A stretch of 64,000 nt of DNA, from NCBI GenBank assembly GCA_945901825.1, contig CAMDMC010000002.1:61862-125861 (forward strand). The letters run 5' to 3'. Under the pieces are notes generated by a model. The model had not been told where the DNA came from, made no database searches, and saw only the letters and a list, made by a program, of their open reading frames with translations. Position 1 is the stretch's first letter, and each line of letters opens with the position of its first letter. Source of the DNA: Bordetella parapertussis. GTDB taxonomy: Bacteria > Pseudomonadota > Gammaproteobacteria > Burkholderiales > Burkholderiaceae_A. Shown in pieces: positions 35,005 through 43,530 of this stretch. The position numbers were made by a program, and so were the translations under genes.

Positions 35005-35916
35005 CTAAGAGCCTGCCCGCTTGGACGTTGCATGGTCGGCGGAATTGGCAGGTAAGGTGTAGACGGTGCGATGGGGATAGGGAATTTCAATGCCAGCACG
35101 ATCGAAAGCGTTTTTCAGTCGGCCTAAAAAAGCCCGTCGAACGGCCCACTGCTCTTGCGCCATTGTTTTTAATCGGCACTTAATAACAACGGCCGAATCT
35201 GCCCACTGGTCAACGCCAGCAATCTCAAGGTCATCCAAGATCTTGTCGGCCCAGTCGGGCTCGGCGCGAAACGCAGTGGCGGTCTCTTTCATCACCTGGC
35301 TCACCCTCTCGATGTCTTCCTTGTAAGCCACACCGATATCCATGACGGCAAACGCAAAAAGACGGCTGCGATTGGTAACCGTAAGAATGGCTCCGTTGGG
35401 CACGTAATGCACAGCGCCCTCGTAGTCGCGCAGCCGCACATAACGCAAGGTGAGTTCTTCAACGGCACCCACCTTTCCCGCCACTTCTACCACGTCACCA
35501 ACACGAATCTGGTTTTCTATGAGCATTACAAAGCCCGTGAAGTAGTCCTTAACAAGGCTCTGGGCACCAAAGCCGATGGCAAGGCCTGCCACACCAGCTG
35601 TGGCCAAAATAGGGGCAATCGAAATGCCCAACTCGGAGAGCACGAGCATGAAGGCAACGACCGTCACCACAACCGAGGCAATGTAGCGAAAGACGCGCTC
35701 GAGCGTCTCGATGCGCTTGCGCTCCTCGGGGCCTTCTGCGCGGGCGGCAAGCCGCTTATGCGAGGCCATAATGAACCTACGCGCAAGAGCTGCGCTTAAA
35801 AAAGCAAGCAGAACGATGAGAAGGACGGTTACTCCAGACAAAACAGGCTTGGCCCAGCCTGCCGCCTGACCCAGCCCAAGATCGGACCAGATCGATTGCA
35901 CGAAAGTGTTCAGCAT
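35005..35916 (-). CDS. Mechanosensitive ion channel family protein (MscS type)
   Basis: Small-conductance mechanosensitive channel homologue of 303 residues. Three N-terminal helices precede the pore-lining glycine/alanine-rich TM3, AGVAGLAIGFGAQSLVKDYFTG (about residues 112-133), with its conserved GAQSLVKD turn. The cytoplasmic beta domain begins IRVGDVVEVAGKVGAVEELTLR. Such channels open during hypo-osmotic shock to release solutes. It is convergent with the AI-2E gene (15-base gap) and divergent from the LOG-family gene. Confidence 0.92.
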   Translation of the reverse strand: MLNTFVQSIWSDLGLGQAAGWAKPVLSGVTVLLIVLLAFLSAALARRFIMASHKRLAARAEGPEERKRIETLERVFRYIASVVVTVVAFMLVLSELGISIAPILATAGVAGLAIGFGAQSLVKDYFTGFVMLIENQIRVGDVVEVAGKVGAVEELTLRYVRLRDYEGAVHYVPNGAILTVTNRSRLFAFAVMDIGVAYKEDIERVSQVMKETATAFRAEPDWADKILDDLEIAGVDQWADSAVVIKCRLKTMAQEQWAVRRAFLGRLKNAFDRAGIEIPYPHRTVYTLPANSADHATSKRAGS

Positions 35917-35963
35917 GGGCTTAAGTGTATCGGCTCAGGCTCTCGAGCAACATACAATCCTTT

Positions 35964-36608
35964 ATGCCTTACGAAAAGCGCCCGACGACCCCCGTGGTCC
36001 CTCAGACCAATGACAGCCCATCTGACCCGCGCGCGCGACTTTTTGCGGTCTGTGTTTTTTGTGGGTCGCGCCTTGGGCATGACCCCGACTGGTCAGCCAT
36101 GGGCCATGAGACCGGACGGGCCATTGCCCAACGTCAGTGGCGGCTTGTGTATGGCGCTGGCCGTTGGGGTTTAATGGGCGCGGTGGCAAAGGCCGCCCTT
36201 GATGAAGGCGCCCATGTCACAGGGATCATTCCCGACTATCTCACTAAAATAGAGCCTGTCCTGCCAGGCCTTGATCGTCTGGAAGTTGTTCAGACCATGA
36301 TCGAACGCAAGGTTCGGATGATGGAGTTGTCCGATGCCTTCTTGGTTCTGCCTGGAGGCATCGGCACGCTAGAGGAGTTGTTTGAGGTCTGGACGGGGCT
36401 TCAAACCCATGCGCACGAAAAGCCCGTGGTGCTTGCCAACCTAAAGGGCTACTACGACCCCTTGCTGAACTTCATTAACAAAGCCACCCATGAGGGCTTC
36501 CTAACCCCTTCTCAAAAAAGTCGCCTGCTTGTCACACCGTCTATTCATGAGGCTCTTCAGGGGCTCGAGGCATTCGCCTTTGGTAATACGGGGGCGGCCG
36601 AGCGCTGA
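35964..36608 (+). CDS. LOG family protein (cytokinin riboside 5'-monophosphate phosphoribohydrolase type)
   Basis: Cytosolic Rossmann-like nucleotide hydrolase, 214 residues. VCVFCGSRLGHDPDW opens the domain, YGAGRWGLMGAVAKAAL supplies the phosphate-binding glycine loop, and the hallmark PGGIGTLEELFEVWT (about residue 128) contains the catalytic Glu and Arg-pairing region of TIGR00730 proteins. Members cleave AMP or cytokinin ribotides to base plus ribose-5-phosphate. ATG 35964 is preferred over 35925, which only adds unconserved residues. Its 3' end overlaps the convergent EamA gene by 52 bases. Confidence 0.9.
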   Translation: MPYEKRPTTPVVPQTNDSPSDPRARLFAVCVFCGSRLGHDPDWSAMGHETGRAIAQRQWRLVYGAGRWGLMGAVAKAALDEGAHVTGIIPDYLTKIEPVLPGLDRLEVVQTMIERKVRMMELSDAFLVLPGGIGTLEELFEVWTGLQTHAHEKPVVLANLKGYYDPLLNFINKATHEGFLTPSQKSRLLVTPSIHEALQGLEAFAFGNTGAAER

Positions 36609-37453
36609 ACCAGAAGGCTTGATAAGACAACCAGGCCCAGCCCGGCAAGAACCGTCAGGGTAATGACTTCATCGAGAAAGATGGCTCCCCAGATGAGTCC
36701 AAAGCCGGGAATAAGAAAGGTGACGCTACTGGCTCGCACAGCACCAAGCTCACGCAGAAGCCAGAAATACAAAAGATAGGCAAGACCCGAGCCCAGCATG
36801 CCGAGCATAAAAATAGAGAACCAGCCTGCCGCAGACGGTGTCGCCACTGCAATATCAGGAATTGAAAACGGCAGCAAGGCAAGCGTGGCGTAGCCAAGCG
36901 TGGATCGCGCGACATGCAAGGGGGAGGCTTCGGCAAACCATCGCCGAGTGCACTGCGCGGCCAAGGCGTAGCAGAAGGTTGCTCCGGCGCAGGCCACCCC
37001 CCCAAGCACTGTCTGTATATTGGCCTCGGCGGGGCCTAGGTTGACCAGCATGGTGATGCCTGTGGCTGCAATAAGAACGGCCATCACCAACGACCAACGA
37101 AAGGGCTGCCCAAGCCAGACGCTTGCAATGAGACCCCCCCAGAGGGGGACCAAGGCATTCAGAATGGCAAGGTAGCCCGCAGACAAATAAAGGGAGGCAG
37201 CCCCATAAAGCGCGAAAGGAATCGCACTGTTAATAAGGCCAAGTGCCAAAAGGCGTGGCTCAAATCGTGGGCGTTGAAAACACCGGCTGGGACCAAGCGT
37301 AAAAATGGAGATAAGCCAAAGGCAGGCCCATGCGATAGCCACCCGAAGCTCCGCAGAGAGAATGGCACCAAACTCGGGTGCTGCGATACGGATGAATAAA
37401 AACGAGGAGCCCCAGATCGCCGCCAGCGCAACAAAGGCAAGGCCGGTGATCAA
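36557..37453 (-). CDS. EamA (DMT superfamily) transporter
   Basis: 298-residue permease with ten predicted helices and two EamA repeats. LAAIWGSSFLFIRIAAPEFG at the N-terminus and SVTFLIPGFGLIWGAIFLDEVITL (about residue 245) in the second repeat are characteristic of the family. It begins within the RodZ-like gene stop (ATGA overlap), so it is translated as part of that unit. Substrate unknown. It is a different subgroup from the EamA protein at about 30-31 kb. Confidence 0.88.
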   Translation of the reverse strand: MITGLAFVALAAIWGSSFLFIRIAAPEFGAILSAELRVAIAWACLWLISIFTLGPSRCFQRPRFEPRLLALGLINSAIPFALYGAASLYLSAGYLAILNALVPLWGGLIASVWLGQPFRWSLVMAVLIAATGITMLVNLGPAEANIQTVLGGVACAGATFCYALAAQCTRRWFAEASPLHVARSTLGYATLALLPFSIPDIAVATPSAAGWFSIFMLGMLGSGLAYLLYFWLLRELGAVRASSVTFLIPGFGLIWGAIFLDEVITLTVLAGLGLVVLSSLLVQRSAAPVLPKANASSP

Positions 37454-38703
37454 GGGTTGTTAACCAGCCCTCTTAGCATCGAGCGCGAGTAGCGCGCATG
37501 ATTCTTTTCGTCGTCGTTTCGGCGCAATGTAACGGGCCTGTTGTTAACCGTCACCACTACTTGATCGGGGAAGGGGACAACAATAAAGATAGGTAGGTCG
37601 TTGAAACGAACAGTTTGCCCAGACTGAACCACAAATTCTTTAACCGTTTCGTCAAAATCACGCACCCAAATCCAGCCCTTCACATTGAATCGAATGGCCA
37701 GGGCAGAGGCATTGGTGAAGCTGGTAGGGGCATCGGGTGCGCTTATAAGGATGGACTCCGAGATGCGTTGTTCCTTTGGCGGTTCTGTAGGTAGCGCTGC
37801 GACGGGCTCTTGCTGCGCTTCAGGGGCTGTAGGTGATAAGGCAGCACTCATTGCGCCAGATGAGCCCGCTGAGCTCGCTGGGCCCACTGACGCGGAGGTT
37901 GGCTCTGTCGGCGCAGTTGGCTTTGCCTTGTCCTGTTGCTGAGCCAGTTCTTTCGATATTCCAACCGACGACGGCGTAGCCGACCCGGGACCGGACTCAA
38001 GGGTAAGAATAACAACCGCCAGCACCAGACCAATGGCAATCGCCCCCCAGAACCAGAGCGAGCCCAAGGACTGCGAGGTGTCTGGAGAGCGGGCCGGCAG
38101 TGGCTTAGAGTCTGAGGTGGGCTCCGGTCGATCGAGCTCTGGCGTCGATGCCGTCATCAAACCATCGGCAGACGAGGAAGGCTCGGGCGCGGGTTCCTGG
38201 CCCGACTGCGATGGCAATTGCGCTTCAGCCTCTTGGTTGGATGGCGGTGGTGATGGCGATGACGGCTCAGGTTCGTGGCCAGACTGGGATTGAGCCTCGA
38301 GCTTAAAGGCCTCTTCGGGGCCGGGTTCAAGTTCGGCGGCGGGCTCGGGGGTTGGCGCAGCGACGGGCTCGAGGGTTGGCTCGGGGGTTGGCTCAGTATC
38401 GGACGCTGCTTGCATAGGGGCAGGCTCTAAAAGGGGCCCCTCACCATGGAGGGCAAGTCGCATCGCCTTAGCCTGCTCTGCGGAAAAGCCCAGTTGCACG
38501 GCATAACGTGTAAACAGGTCGCAGAAAAAAGAGTCAGAGTAAAAAAGCCGCATCTGACCCTCTTCAATGGCCAGAAGATGTCGATGGGTCGTGCGCAGGT
38601 CGGTCTCAAGGTCACGTGGGTTAATGTCGCGAGCAAGCCGCGCGTCACGCAGTATTAGGCCCATGGCCCTTACCTGATCGAGAACGAGTTGCGAATGATT
38701 CAC
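37450..38703 (-). CDS. RodZ-like protein: cytoplasmic HTH, TM helix, periplasmic DUF4115 domain
   Basis: Bitopic membrane protein of 417 residues. An HTH_25 helix-turn-helix domain (about residues 10-80, LILRDARLARDINPRDLETD) is followed by a very Pro/Glu-rich low-complexity stretch (about 95-210). One membrane helix (about 215-235, FWGAIAIGLVLAVVILTL) leads into a periplasmic Ala/Pro/Ser linker and a C-terminal DUF4115-like domain (LAIRFNVKGWIWVRDFDE, about 332 on). RodZ links MreB to the cell-shape machinery. Betaproteobacterial homologues often lie by ispG; that is not seen here. Coupled to the EamA gene downstream by 4 bases. Confidence 0.82.
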   Translation of the reverse strand: MNHSQLVLDQVRAMGLILRDARLARDINPRDLETDLRTTHRHLLAIEEGQMRLFYSDSFFCDLFTRYAVQLGFSAEQAKAMRLALHGEGPLLEPAPMQAASDTEPTPEPTLEPVAAPTPEPAAELEPGPEEAFKLEAQSQSGHEPEPSSPSPPPSNQEAEAQLPSQSGQEPAPEPSSSADGLMTASTPELDRPEPTSDSKPLPARSPDTSQSLGSLWFWGAIAIGLVLAVVILTLESGPGSATPSSVGISKELAQQQDKAKPTAPTEPTSASVGPASSAGSSGAMSAALSPTAPEAQQEPVAALPTEPPKEQRISESILISAPDAPTSFTNASALAIRFNVKGWIWVRDFDETVKEFVVQSGQTVRFNDLPIFIVVPFPDQVVVTVNNRPVTLRRNDDEKNHARYSRSMLRGLVNNP

Positions 38704-38795
38704 GACTGACGCTCTACCTTGAAAAATACAAGAAACAAAACACGGCTTTGCTTAGCCAGGACTCTTGGTTGTGCCTGTTGACCCGACACCGGTCG

Positions 38796-38824
38796 AAAAA
38801 AAGCCCACCATAACCGAGGTGGGC
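38796..38824 (-). terminator. Rho-independent terminator of pal
   Basis: A 7-bp GC-rich stem (GCCCACC at 38803-38809 with GGTGGGC at 38818-38824) is followed on the minus strand by seven T (38796-38802). It lies 20 bases after the pal stop codon. The plus strand also has a T-rich run after the stem, so it could work both ways. Confidence 0.88.
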
Positions 38825-38844
38825 CTTATTTTTTACAACCAAAA

Positions 38845-39363
38845 CTAGCGAACGATTAAATCGGCGCGACGGTTCTCGGCGAAGGCCGCTTCAGACTTTG
38901 CCTTGTTGCGTGGCTTCTCTTCGCCATTACTGATGGCCTCAATGTTATTGGCGTTAGCACCAATGGCCTGAAGCGCAATACTTACGGACTCGGCCCGCTT
39001 TTGTCCCAGCGCTAGGTTGTACTCAACCGTTCCACGCTCATCGGCGTTGCCCTCAACCAGAATTTTGGACTCTTTCATGACCGCGAGGTAGTTACCATAG
39101 GCAGACACGGTATTGTGAAACTCTGGCTTGATATCGAACTTGTTGAAGTCGAAATAGACCGCAGGTTCAATGCTGCTGATGCGCTTACGGGCAAGGTCGC
39201 GTGCATTCGCATCGGCGGATTTTGGGGTCGCAACAGAGGCGCTACTGGCAGACGGAGCCGAGGATGGTGCAGATGCTGCGCCAGACGAACTCGCCTTTTG
39301 TTCAGGCTTTGTGGCACAACCGGCAAGAACGGCCAGAGAGATGGCAGCGACAAATAATTTCAT
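38845..39363 (-). CDS. pal: Peptidoglycan-associated lipoprotein Pal
   Basis: Outer-membrane lipoprotein of 172 residues that ties the outer membrane to peptidoglycan as part of Tol-Pal. The lipobox LAGC places the lipidated Cys at residue 16. A Ser/Ala-rich linker follows (to about residue 50), then the OmpA-like domain starting near AVYFDFNKFDIKPE. The peptidoglycan-binding residues are in VEGNADERGTVEYNLALGQKRAESV (about residues 98-122) and the terminal RRADLIVR. tolB is not beside it. Strong terminator downstream. The 164-base upstream gap separates it from puhE and should contain its promoter. Confidence 0.95.
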   Translation of the reverse strand: MKLFVAAISLAVLAGCATKPEQKASSSGAASAPSSAPSASSASVATPKSADANARDLARKRISSIEPAVYFDFNKFDIKPEFHNTVSAYGNYLAVMKESKILVEGNADERGTVEYNLALGQKRAESVSIALQAIGANANNIEAISNGEEKPRNKAKSEAAFAENRRADLIVR

Positions 39364-39461
39364 TCAAAAATCTCCCATAGTTTAAGTACAAGCAACGTCT
39401 ACTATAGCCCAGAATGCTGATAAAACAATCTCTTAGGCTACAAACCCGCGCGAAAGGTGCT

Positions 39462-39491
39462 TAAAAAAGAAAAAACCTGATCCAAAGATCA
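39462..39491 (-). terminator. Weak rho-independent terminator at the end of the bch-puh operon
   Basis: On the minus strand, 36 bases after the puhE stop, TGATC-TTTG-GATCA makes a 5-bp hairpin. It is followed by GG and the T-rich GGTTTTTTCTTTTTT. The stem is short, but the U-tract is strong and it sits where the long photosynthesis operon ends. Confidence 0.45.
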
Positions 39492-39527
39492 CCCTTTCGC
39501 GTCTTTCGCAGGAAGACTAAAGGCAGC

Positions 39528-40298
39528 TTAACGGGCCCAAGCCCAACGCCAAAGCCTCTCGGGGTGGATGGGCAGAACAAGAAGAAGGTGCTCCAGAATG
39601 GCAAGCGCCAACAAGCTTGCTACCAGGCTTGAGGCGGCAACCTCGTAGGCAGACTCCCCTAGTAAGACCTGCTCCCACAGCAATACGGCCACCAGGGTTG
39701 AAAGGCAGAGGCTGACAGGAAAGAACGGGTTGAACGACCGTCGCGAGAAATAGGTAAGAAGGTAATGCAAGGATGGGGGAAGAAAACTCTCGTAGAAATT
39801 CTTTACCCCCAGAAAAAGGTTGAGCTTGGCCGATAAGCGCATGGCCCAGAGCACCAAAAAGATCTGATAGGCAACAGGGTTTGCGGCATCCCAGGTTGGC
39901 ACAATCACGGCTGCCCCGAGGAGCACCAGAGCGGCTTCATGATGGGCAATGGTTCGAAAGGCGTGCCAGGCACGCGTCCAGCCCTTGACCTGTGGACAGG
40001 GCTGGCGATTGGGGCCAGTGACAATGCCTGCCAAGAAGGTGATCTCCTGCCATGACCAGACCAACAAGGCCGACGTAAATGCCAGGTAGGCGCCCAGAGG
40101 GGTTGTCATGTCGCGGGTCAGCACGACCCCGGCAAGACCCAATGCAAGGGCAAGGCTTGCAGCCAAAAGCGCACGCGTCTGCCGGCCTGGGCCATTGCCA
40201 TCGACCAGGCGAAGGATAAGTCCTGTTGAGAGCCACCAGACCGCGATGGAGAAGACCAAAGGCATCCATAGATGCAGGCTTGATGGCTCAGCGTTCAT
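39528..40298 (-). CDS. puhE: Photosynthetic complex assembly protein PuhE (DUF3623)
   Basis: Membrane protein of 256 residues with about seven to eight helices, the last gene of the puh end of the PGC. MPLVFSIAVWWLSTGLILRLV opens it, and WSWQEITFLAGIVTGP (about residue 81) and LNLFLGVKNFYESFLPPSLHYLL (about residue 158) are family-specific. In Rhodobacter, puhE loss alters reaction-centre and light-harvesting levels and bacteriochlorophyll production, so it is an assembly or pigment-flow factor. It begins immediately after the acsF stop with no gap. It is followed by a weak terminator. Confidence 0.92.
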   Translation of the reverse strand: MNAEPSSLHLWMPLVFSIAVWWLSTGLILRLVDGNGPGRQTRALLAASLALALGLAGVVLTRDMTTPLGAYLAFTSALLVWSWQEITFLAGIVTGPNRQPCPQVKGWTRAWHAFRTIAHHEAALVLLGAAVIVPTWDAANPVAYQIFLVLWAMRLSAKLNLFLGVKNFYESFLPPSLHYLLTYFSRRSFNPFFPVSLCLSTLVAVLLWEQVLLGESAYEVAASSLVASLLALAILEHLLLVLPIHPERLWRWAWAR

Positions 40299-41447
40299 CT
40301 ACCAGCTCGGTGCAAGGCGCATGTCATCGGGCAGGGCTCGGCGATTCACAGGCAAGAAATAAAGGCGCGTAAGCCTGACCGCGGCCTCGGCCCCAAGCAG
40401 ACCGCGACGCGCCCAACTAAGTGGCCCACCCTGGGCCTTGGCCTGGTTCACGGCGTCTTGAATCTCGCAAAGCCTCTTCATGGAACGAAGAAAAATAGGA
40501 TGGTTGTACTGCAGGGTGACCGGGAAGACCTGCTTGCAGATTTCAGAGGTAATCTCAAAGACACGCATGTCGTAGTCTGTGGGATTGAGCCCCAGTGCCT
40601 TGTGCATCTCGGGCCGGGCATGATCGCGCACGAACATAGTGGCAAAGACGGCGAGCTGGAAGAAGCGAATCCAGTAGACATTTACCCCTGTTAATAAGCC
40701 TGGGTTCGCGCGCATGATGAGGGCAAAAGCCTCGCCATGACGAAACTCGTCGTTGCACCATTTTTCGAACCAGAGAAAAATGGGATGAAAGCGCAGTTCG
40801 GGATGTTTCTCAACCTGCCTGTAAATCGCAATGTAACGGGCGTAGCCAATTTTTTCTGACAAGTACGTGGCGTAGTAAATGTACTTGGGCTTGAAGTAGG
40901 TGACCTTCTTTGCCTTGGTAAGAAAGCCAAGGTCAACGCCAATGCCAAAGTCTTTCAGCCACTGGTTAATGAAGCCTGCATGGCGCGATTCATCGCGCGC
41001 CATATAACCAAACAAGGCCCGCATATCGGGGTTCTTTACCCGCTTTTTAATTTCTGCATAAAGCACACAACCGGAAAACTCGGAGGTGCATGAGCTAATA
41101 AGAAATTCACTGAACTCTTTGTATAGCCCCTCGGGCAGACTCGAGGAATAGTCCTTGCCCTTCATCTCCTCGGGCCGCTGAAAGTGATCGGTATTGATGT
41201 CGGCCTCAAACTCCGCCATGAGGGCATCCCACTCTTTGCGAATTGGTCCGACATCAACCTTGTCAAGGGCATCAAAGTCGGTGGTGTAGAACCGCGGTGT
41301 CAGCAGGCCGTCCTCGAGGGCTATCTCGGTGGCCGAGTTAGGGGCCTGACCTTTGAAGGCCTCATGCAGCTCGGCATAGCCTGCGGGCTGGCTGTCAGCA
41401 AGCGCAGCGCGCGCAGCCTCGCGTGTCTGTTCATCGGGCGGGTTCAT
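40299..41447 (-). CDS. acsF: Mg-protoporphyrin IX monomethyl ester oxidative cyclase, AcsF
   Basis: O2-dependent diiron enzyme that forms the isocyclic E ring, giving divinyl protochlorophyllide. 382 residues. Two ExxH motifs are visible: DESRHAGF and [11 protein letters not shown], spaced as in AcsF/CHL27 proteins, with further Glu ligands upstream near [20 protein letters not shown] 41447 is chosen because it follows a good ribosome site (aaggagaacc); the frame from 41546 overlaps puhC. It is 16 bases after puhC and abuts puhE. The O2-independent BchE is not in the window. Acting before BchNBL, it suits aerobic pigment synthesis. Confidence 0.95.
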   Translation of the reverse strand: MNPPDEQTREAARAALADSQPAGYAELHEAFKGQAPNSATEIALEDGLLTPRFYTTDFDALDKVDVGPIRKEWDALMAEFEADINTDHFQRPEEMKGKDYSSSLPEGLYKEFSEFLISSCTSEFSGCVLYAEIKKRVKNPDMRALFGYMARDESRHAGFINQWLKDFGIGVDLGFLTKAKKVTYFKPKYIYYATYLSEKIGYARYIAIYRQVEKHPELRFHPIFLWFEKWCNDEFRHGEAFALIMRANPGLLTGVNVYWIRFFQLAVFATMFVRDHARPEMHKALGLNPTDYDMRVFEITSEICKQVFPVTLQYNHPIFLRSMKRLCEIQDAVNQAKAQGGPLSWARRGLLGAEAAVRLTRLYFLPVNRRALPDDMRLAPSW

Positions 41448-41463
41448 GGTGAGGTTCTCCTTC

Positions 41464-41979
41464 TTACCTTGGTGTTGGCTCTTGGCCGATTGCCTCATGG
41501 GCACTGGACTTGGCAACGGGCTCGCGTCGCTCAAGGTAGCTTGCAAAGACTGCTAGGTTTGAGGGCCCAAAACTTGTAAGTTCAATTTGGCGGCCTGAGA
41601 CAGGGTCGGCAAGCGTCAGTCCACCCTGAGTGTTGACTGACAGCCAGAACGGCTCGGCTGGCGAGCCACCCGCACGCATGCGCGCCTGGGCAAGGCTTCT
41701 TAAGACACCGCGGGCAAAGCCTGCCTCCCCCTCAATGGAGGCCAGTCTCTGGCCCGATTGAGCATCGGTGACCCAGACGCTGCCATCGGAGCCATCGGAG
41801 AACAGCAGGGCACGCCGCTCGAGCTGCCCCACTACCTGTGTTTCGGGCTGTTGCGCCTTTTGCCACTGCGCGTAGCCCGCAAGCAGAAGGCTTCCGAGAA
41901 TAAGAATGGCAAGCCCAATAAGGGGAAGCCCCTCGACCTTGGGCCGCGAGACCAGACGGTCTGAAATCTCATGGGCCAT
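41464..41979 (-). CDS. puhC: Photosynthetic complex assembly protein PuhC
   Basis: 171-residue single-pass membrane protein. A cytoplasmic N-terminus is followed by one helix (about residues 20-38, [20 protein letters not shown]) and a periplasmic domain with family segments [21 protein letters not shown] and [18 protein letters not shown]. It ends with [12 protein letters not shown]. PuhC supports reaction-centre/LH1 assembly in Rhodobacter. It starts on the last base of puhB (1-base overlap) and is followed by acsF. Confidence 0.92.
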   Translation of the reverse strand: MAHEISDRLVSRPKVEGLPLIGLAILILGSLLLAGYAQWQKAQQPETQVVGQLERRALLFSDGSDGSVWVTDAQSGQRLASIEGEAGFARGVLRSLAQARMRAGGSPAEPFWLSVNTQGGLTLADPVSGRQIELTSFGPSNLAVFASYLERREPVAKSSAHEAIGQEPTPR

Positions 41980-42716
41980 TAGGCGGGCTCCATTTCATTG
42001 ATACCAGCCCGCTCTGCGCTTGCACCCGTTAGGGGCTGATGGCCGCGGGCAGGAGCCGTTTCAATGGCTGGACGACCTGCCTGCTCTGCAGTAAGACCGG
42101 GCGACTGGTTGGCCTGCCAGGCCTGGGTTAAGAGCTGGCCAAGGCCCTTTACGGCAGGCAAGGCGCGAAGCATGGGCTGGGGCTGGGCGAAATGCCAGGG
42201 ACGTGCATGCGGCCAGAGGTGGGGGTAGGCCACCTTGTCGTCCGAATGCAAGATCAGAGCAATTTCACCAGGTCCCTCCTCATCAGCAGGCCTCTGTGAC
42301 AACGGTCGAACCTGTGCTGCCTGCATGCGTGACAAGGGCAGGTTAAGCGTGAGATTAAGAACAATGCCAATACGCATGGCCACGCGCCGACTGGTAAGCG
42401 TGTAGACCGTGGTCTTAGCCACAAGGTAGGCCATTGCCCAAAAAAGCAGCAGTCCCAGCGCAAAAACTGGCACAAGCCATAAGGCTGCAGCCACTGCCTG
42501 AGCAGCGCTACCTGATTCGGAATACTGCTGCCCAGCACGCGCTATAAGGATGAGCACAAAATAAATGGCAAGCCCACGGGCATGAAAGACATGCCGAAAG
42601 ACAAGCCCTGTCTCGGGGCTGCCTTGCCACAGAATGCGCTCATCCTGTGGCAACTTTTCTGGCAGCCCGTATTCGGGCTCAAACTCGTGCTCGTGGCCGT
42701 TGTGATGCGCCTTCAA
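41979..42716 (-). CDS. puhB: Photosynthetic complex assembly protein PuhB
   Basis: 245-residue membrane protein with about three helices and a PH-like cytoplasmic part. The start HEFEPEYGLPEKLPQDERILWQGSP is the classic PuhB signature. Next come helices with VKTTVYTLTSRRVAMRIGIVLNL, then GEIALILHSDDKVAYPHLWPHARPW in the C-terminal half. PuhB is a dimeric assembly factor for the reaction centre. The extra C-terminal 30 or so residues are Ala/Gly-rich and unconserved. Translationally coupled to puhA (4-base overlap) and puhC. Confidence 0.93.
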   Translation of the reverse strand: MKAHHNGHEHEFEPEYGLPEKLPQDERILWQGSPETGLVFRHVFHARGLAIYFVLILIARAGQQYSESGSAAQAVAAALWLVPVFALGLLLFWAMAYLVAKTTVYTLTSRRVAMRIGIVLNLTLNLPLSRMQAAQVRPLSQRPADEEGPGEIALILHSDDKVAYPHLWPHARPWHFAQPQPMLRALPAVKGLGQLLTQAWQANQSPGLTAEQAGRPAIETAPARGHQPLTGASAERAGINEMEPA

Positions 42717-43507
42717 AACAGGGGCTCCCTCCGTTGGGCTTCCGCAAACAAGGTGCCCGCGCCGTAATAGGCCATCACCTTTTCTTCCTCAAGTAAGGTG
42801 ATCTTTTCGGAACTGGCAATGGCTGGAACACCCTCGAACTGTCCACCCAGAATGGACTCCACCGTCACACGATTGCCGCGAATACGGTCGCGTCGCACAC
42901 GCGAGAAGTTCATGGGTAAAAGCACCTGACGGCCGCCATGGGTCTTAATTTCCAGGTAACGAATTAGATGCTCTGATCGGTCCACCCAGACTTCGGTGAC
43001 CGTGCCACAGGCCTGATTGTCGGCACCAAAGACGGTAAGGCCCCTGGGGTCGAGGTCTTGCTTGGCCATCTCAAAGCCATGGGCAACACGCAGAGGAACA
43101 ATCTTGTCTTCGCCCTCCCAGGTTTTGTCGGTGACATCCGCTCGGCGAGTGTAAGCCCCTGGCCCGATGCCAATGCCACCCGCTTTCATTGGGTCGCCGG
43201 TTGGCTCCAAGGGCATGCCTGGGAACGGACCAATGGCTGCACCCGGAGGCCTTGGATCTTCAAAATCACGCTCGTGAGGCGCAGCAAAGTCTCCGTGAAA
43301 CTTGGTCTTATAGACCTTAACATCGGGCATAGGCAGTAAGCCCGTCTCACGTCTAACCGAGCCATCCCGCCGGTCAGTTTCAACTGGAAAGCCCTCTCGC
43401 TTACCCTCAAGCGTGAGGTAAATCACCAACCCTGCAAAGAAAATCCAGAATAAATACAAGACCAGCTGAGCTACGTCAACGTAGCCGGTAATTGCTCCTG
43501 TTCCCAT
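42713..43507 (-). CDS. puhA: Photosynthetic reaction centre H subunit
   Basis: 264-residue H subunit that caps the cytoplasmic face of the L/M reaction centre and helps proton delivery to QB. One N-terminal membrane helix (about residues 11-31, LVLYLFWIFFAGLVIYLTLE) leads into the PRC-barrel-like cytoplasmic domain. YTRRADVTDKTWEGEDKIVPLRVA and GTVTEVWVDRSEHLIRYLEI are recognisable. Upstream of ATG 43507 is a strong ribosome site (aaaggag). It lies 23 bases after lhaA and overlaps puhB by 4. The L and M genes (puf) are not in the window. Confidence 0.95.
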   Translation of the reverse strand: MGTGAITGYVDVAQLVLYLFWIFFAGLVIYLTLEGKREGFPVETDRRDGSVRRETGLLPMPDVKVYKTKFHGDFAAPHERDFEDPRPPGAAIGPFPGMPLEPTGDPMKAGGIGIGPGAYTRRADVTDKTWEGEDKIVPLRVAHGFEMAKQDLDPRGLTVFGADNQACGTVTEVWVDRSEHLIRYLEIKTHGGRQVLLPMNFSRVRRDRIRGNRVTVESILGGQFEGVPAIASSEKITLLEEEKVMAYYGAGTLFAEAQRREPLF

Positions 43508-43530
43508 TTTCGTTCTCCTTTAAAAAAGGC

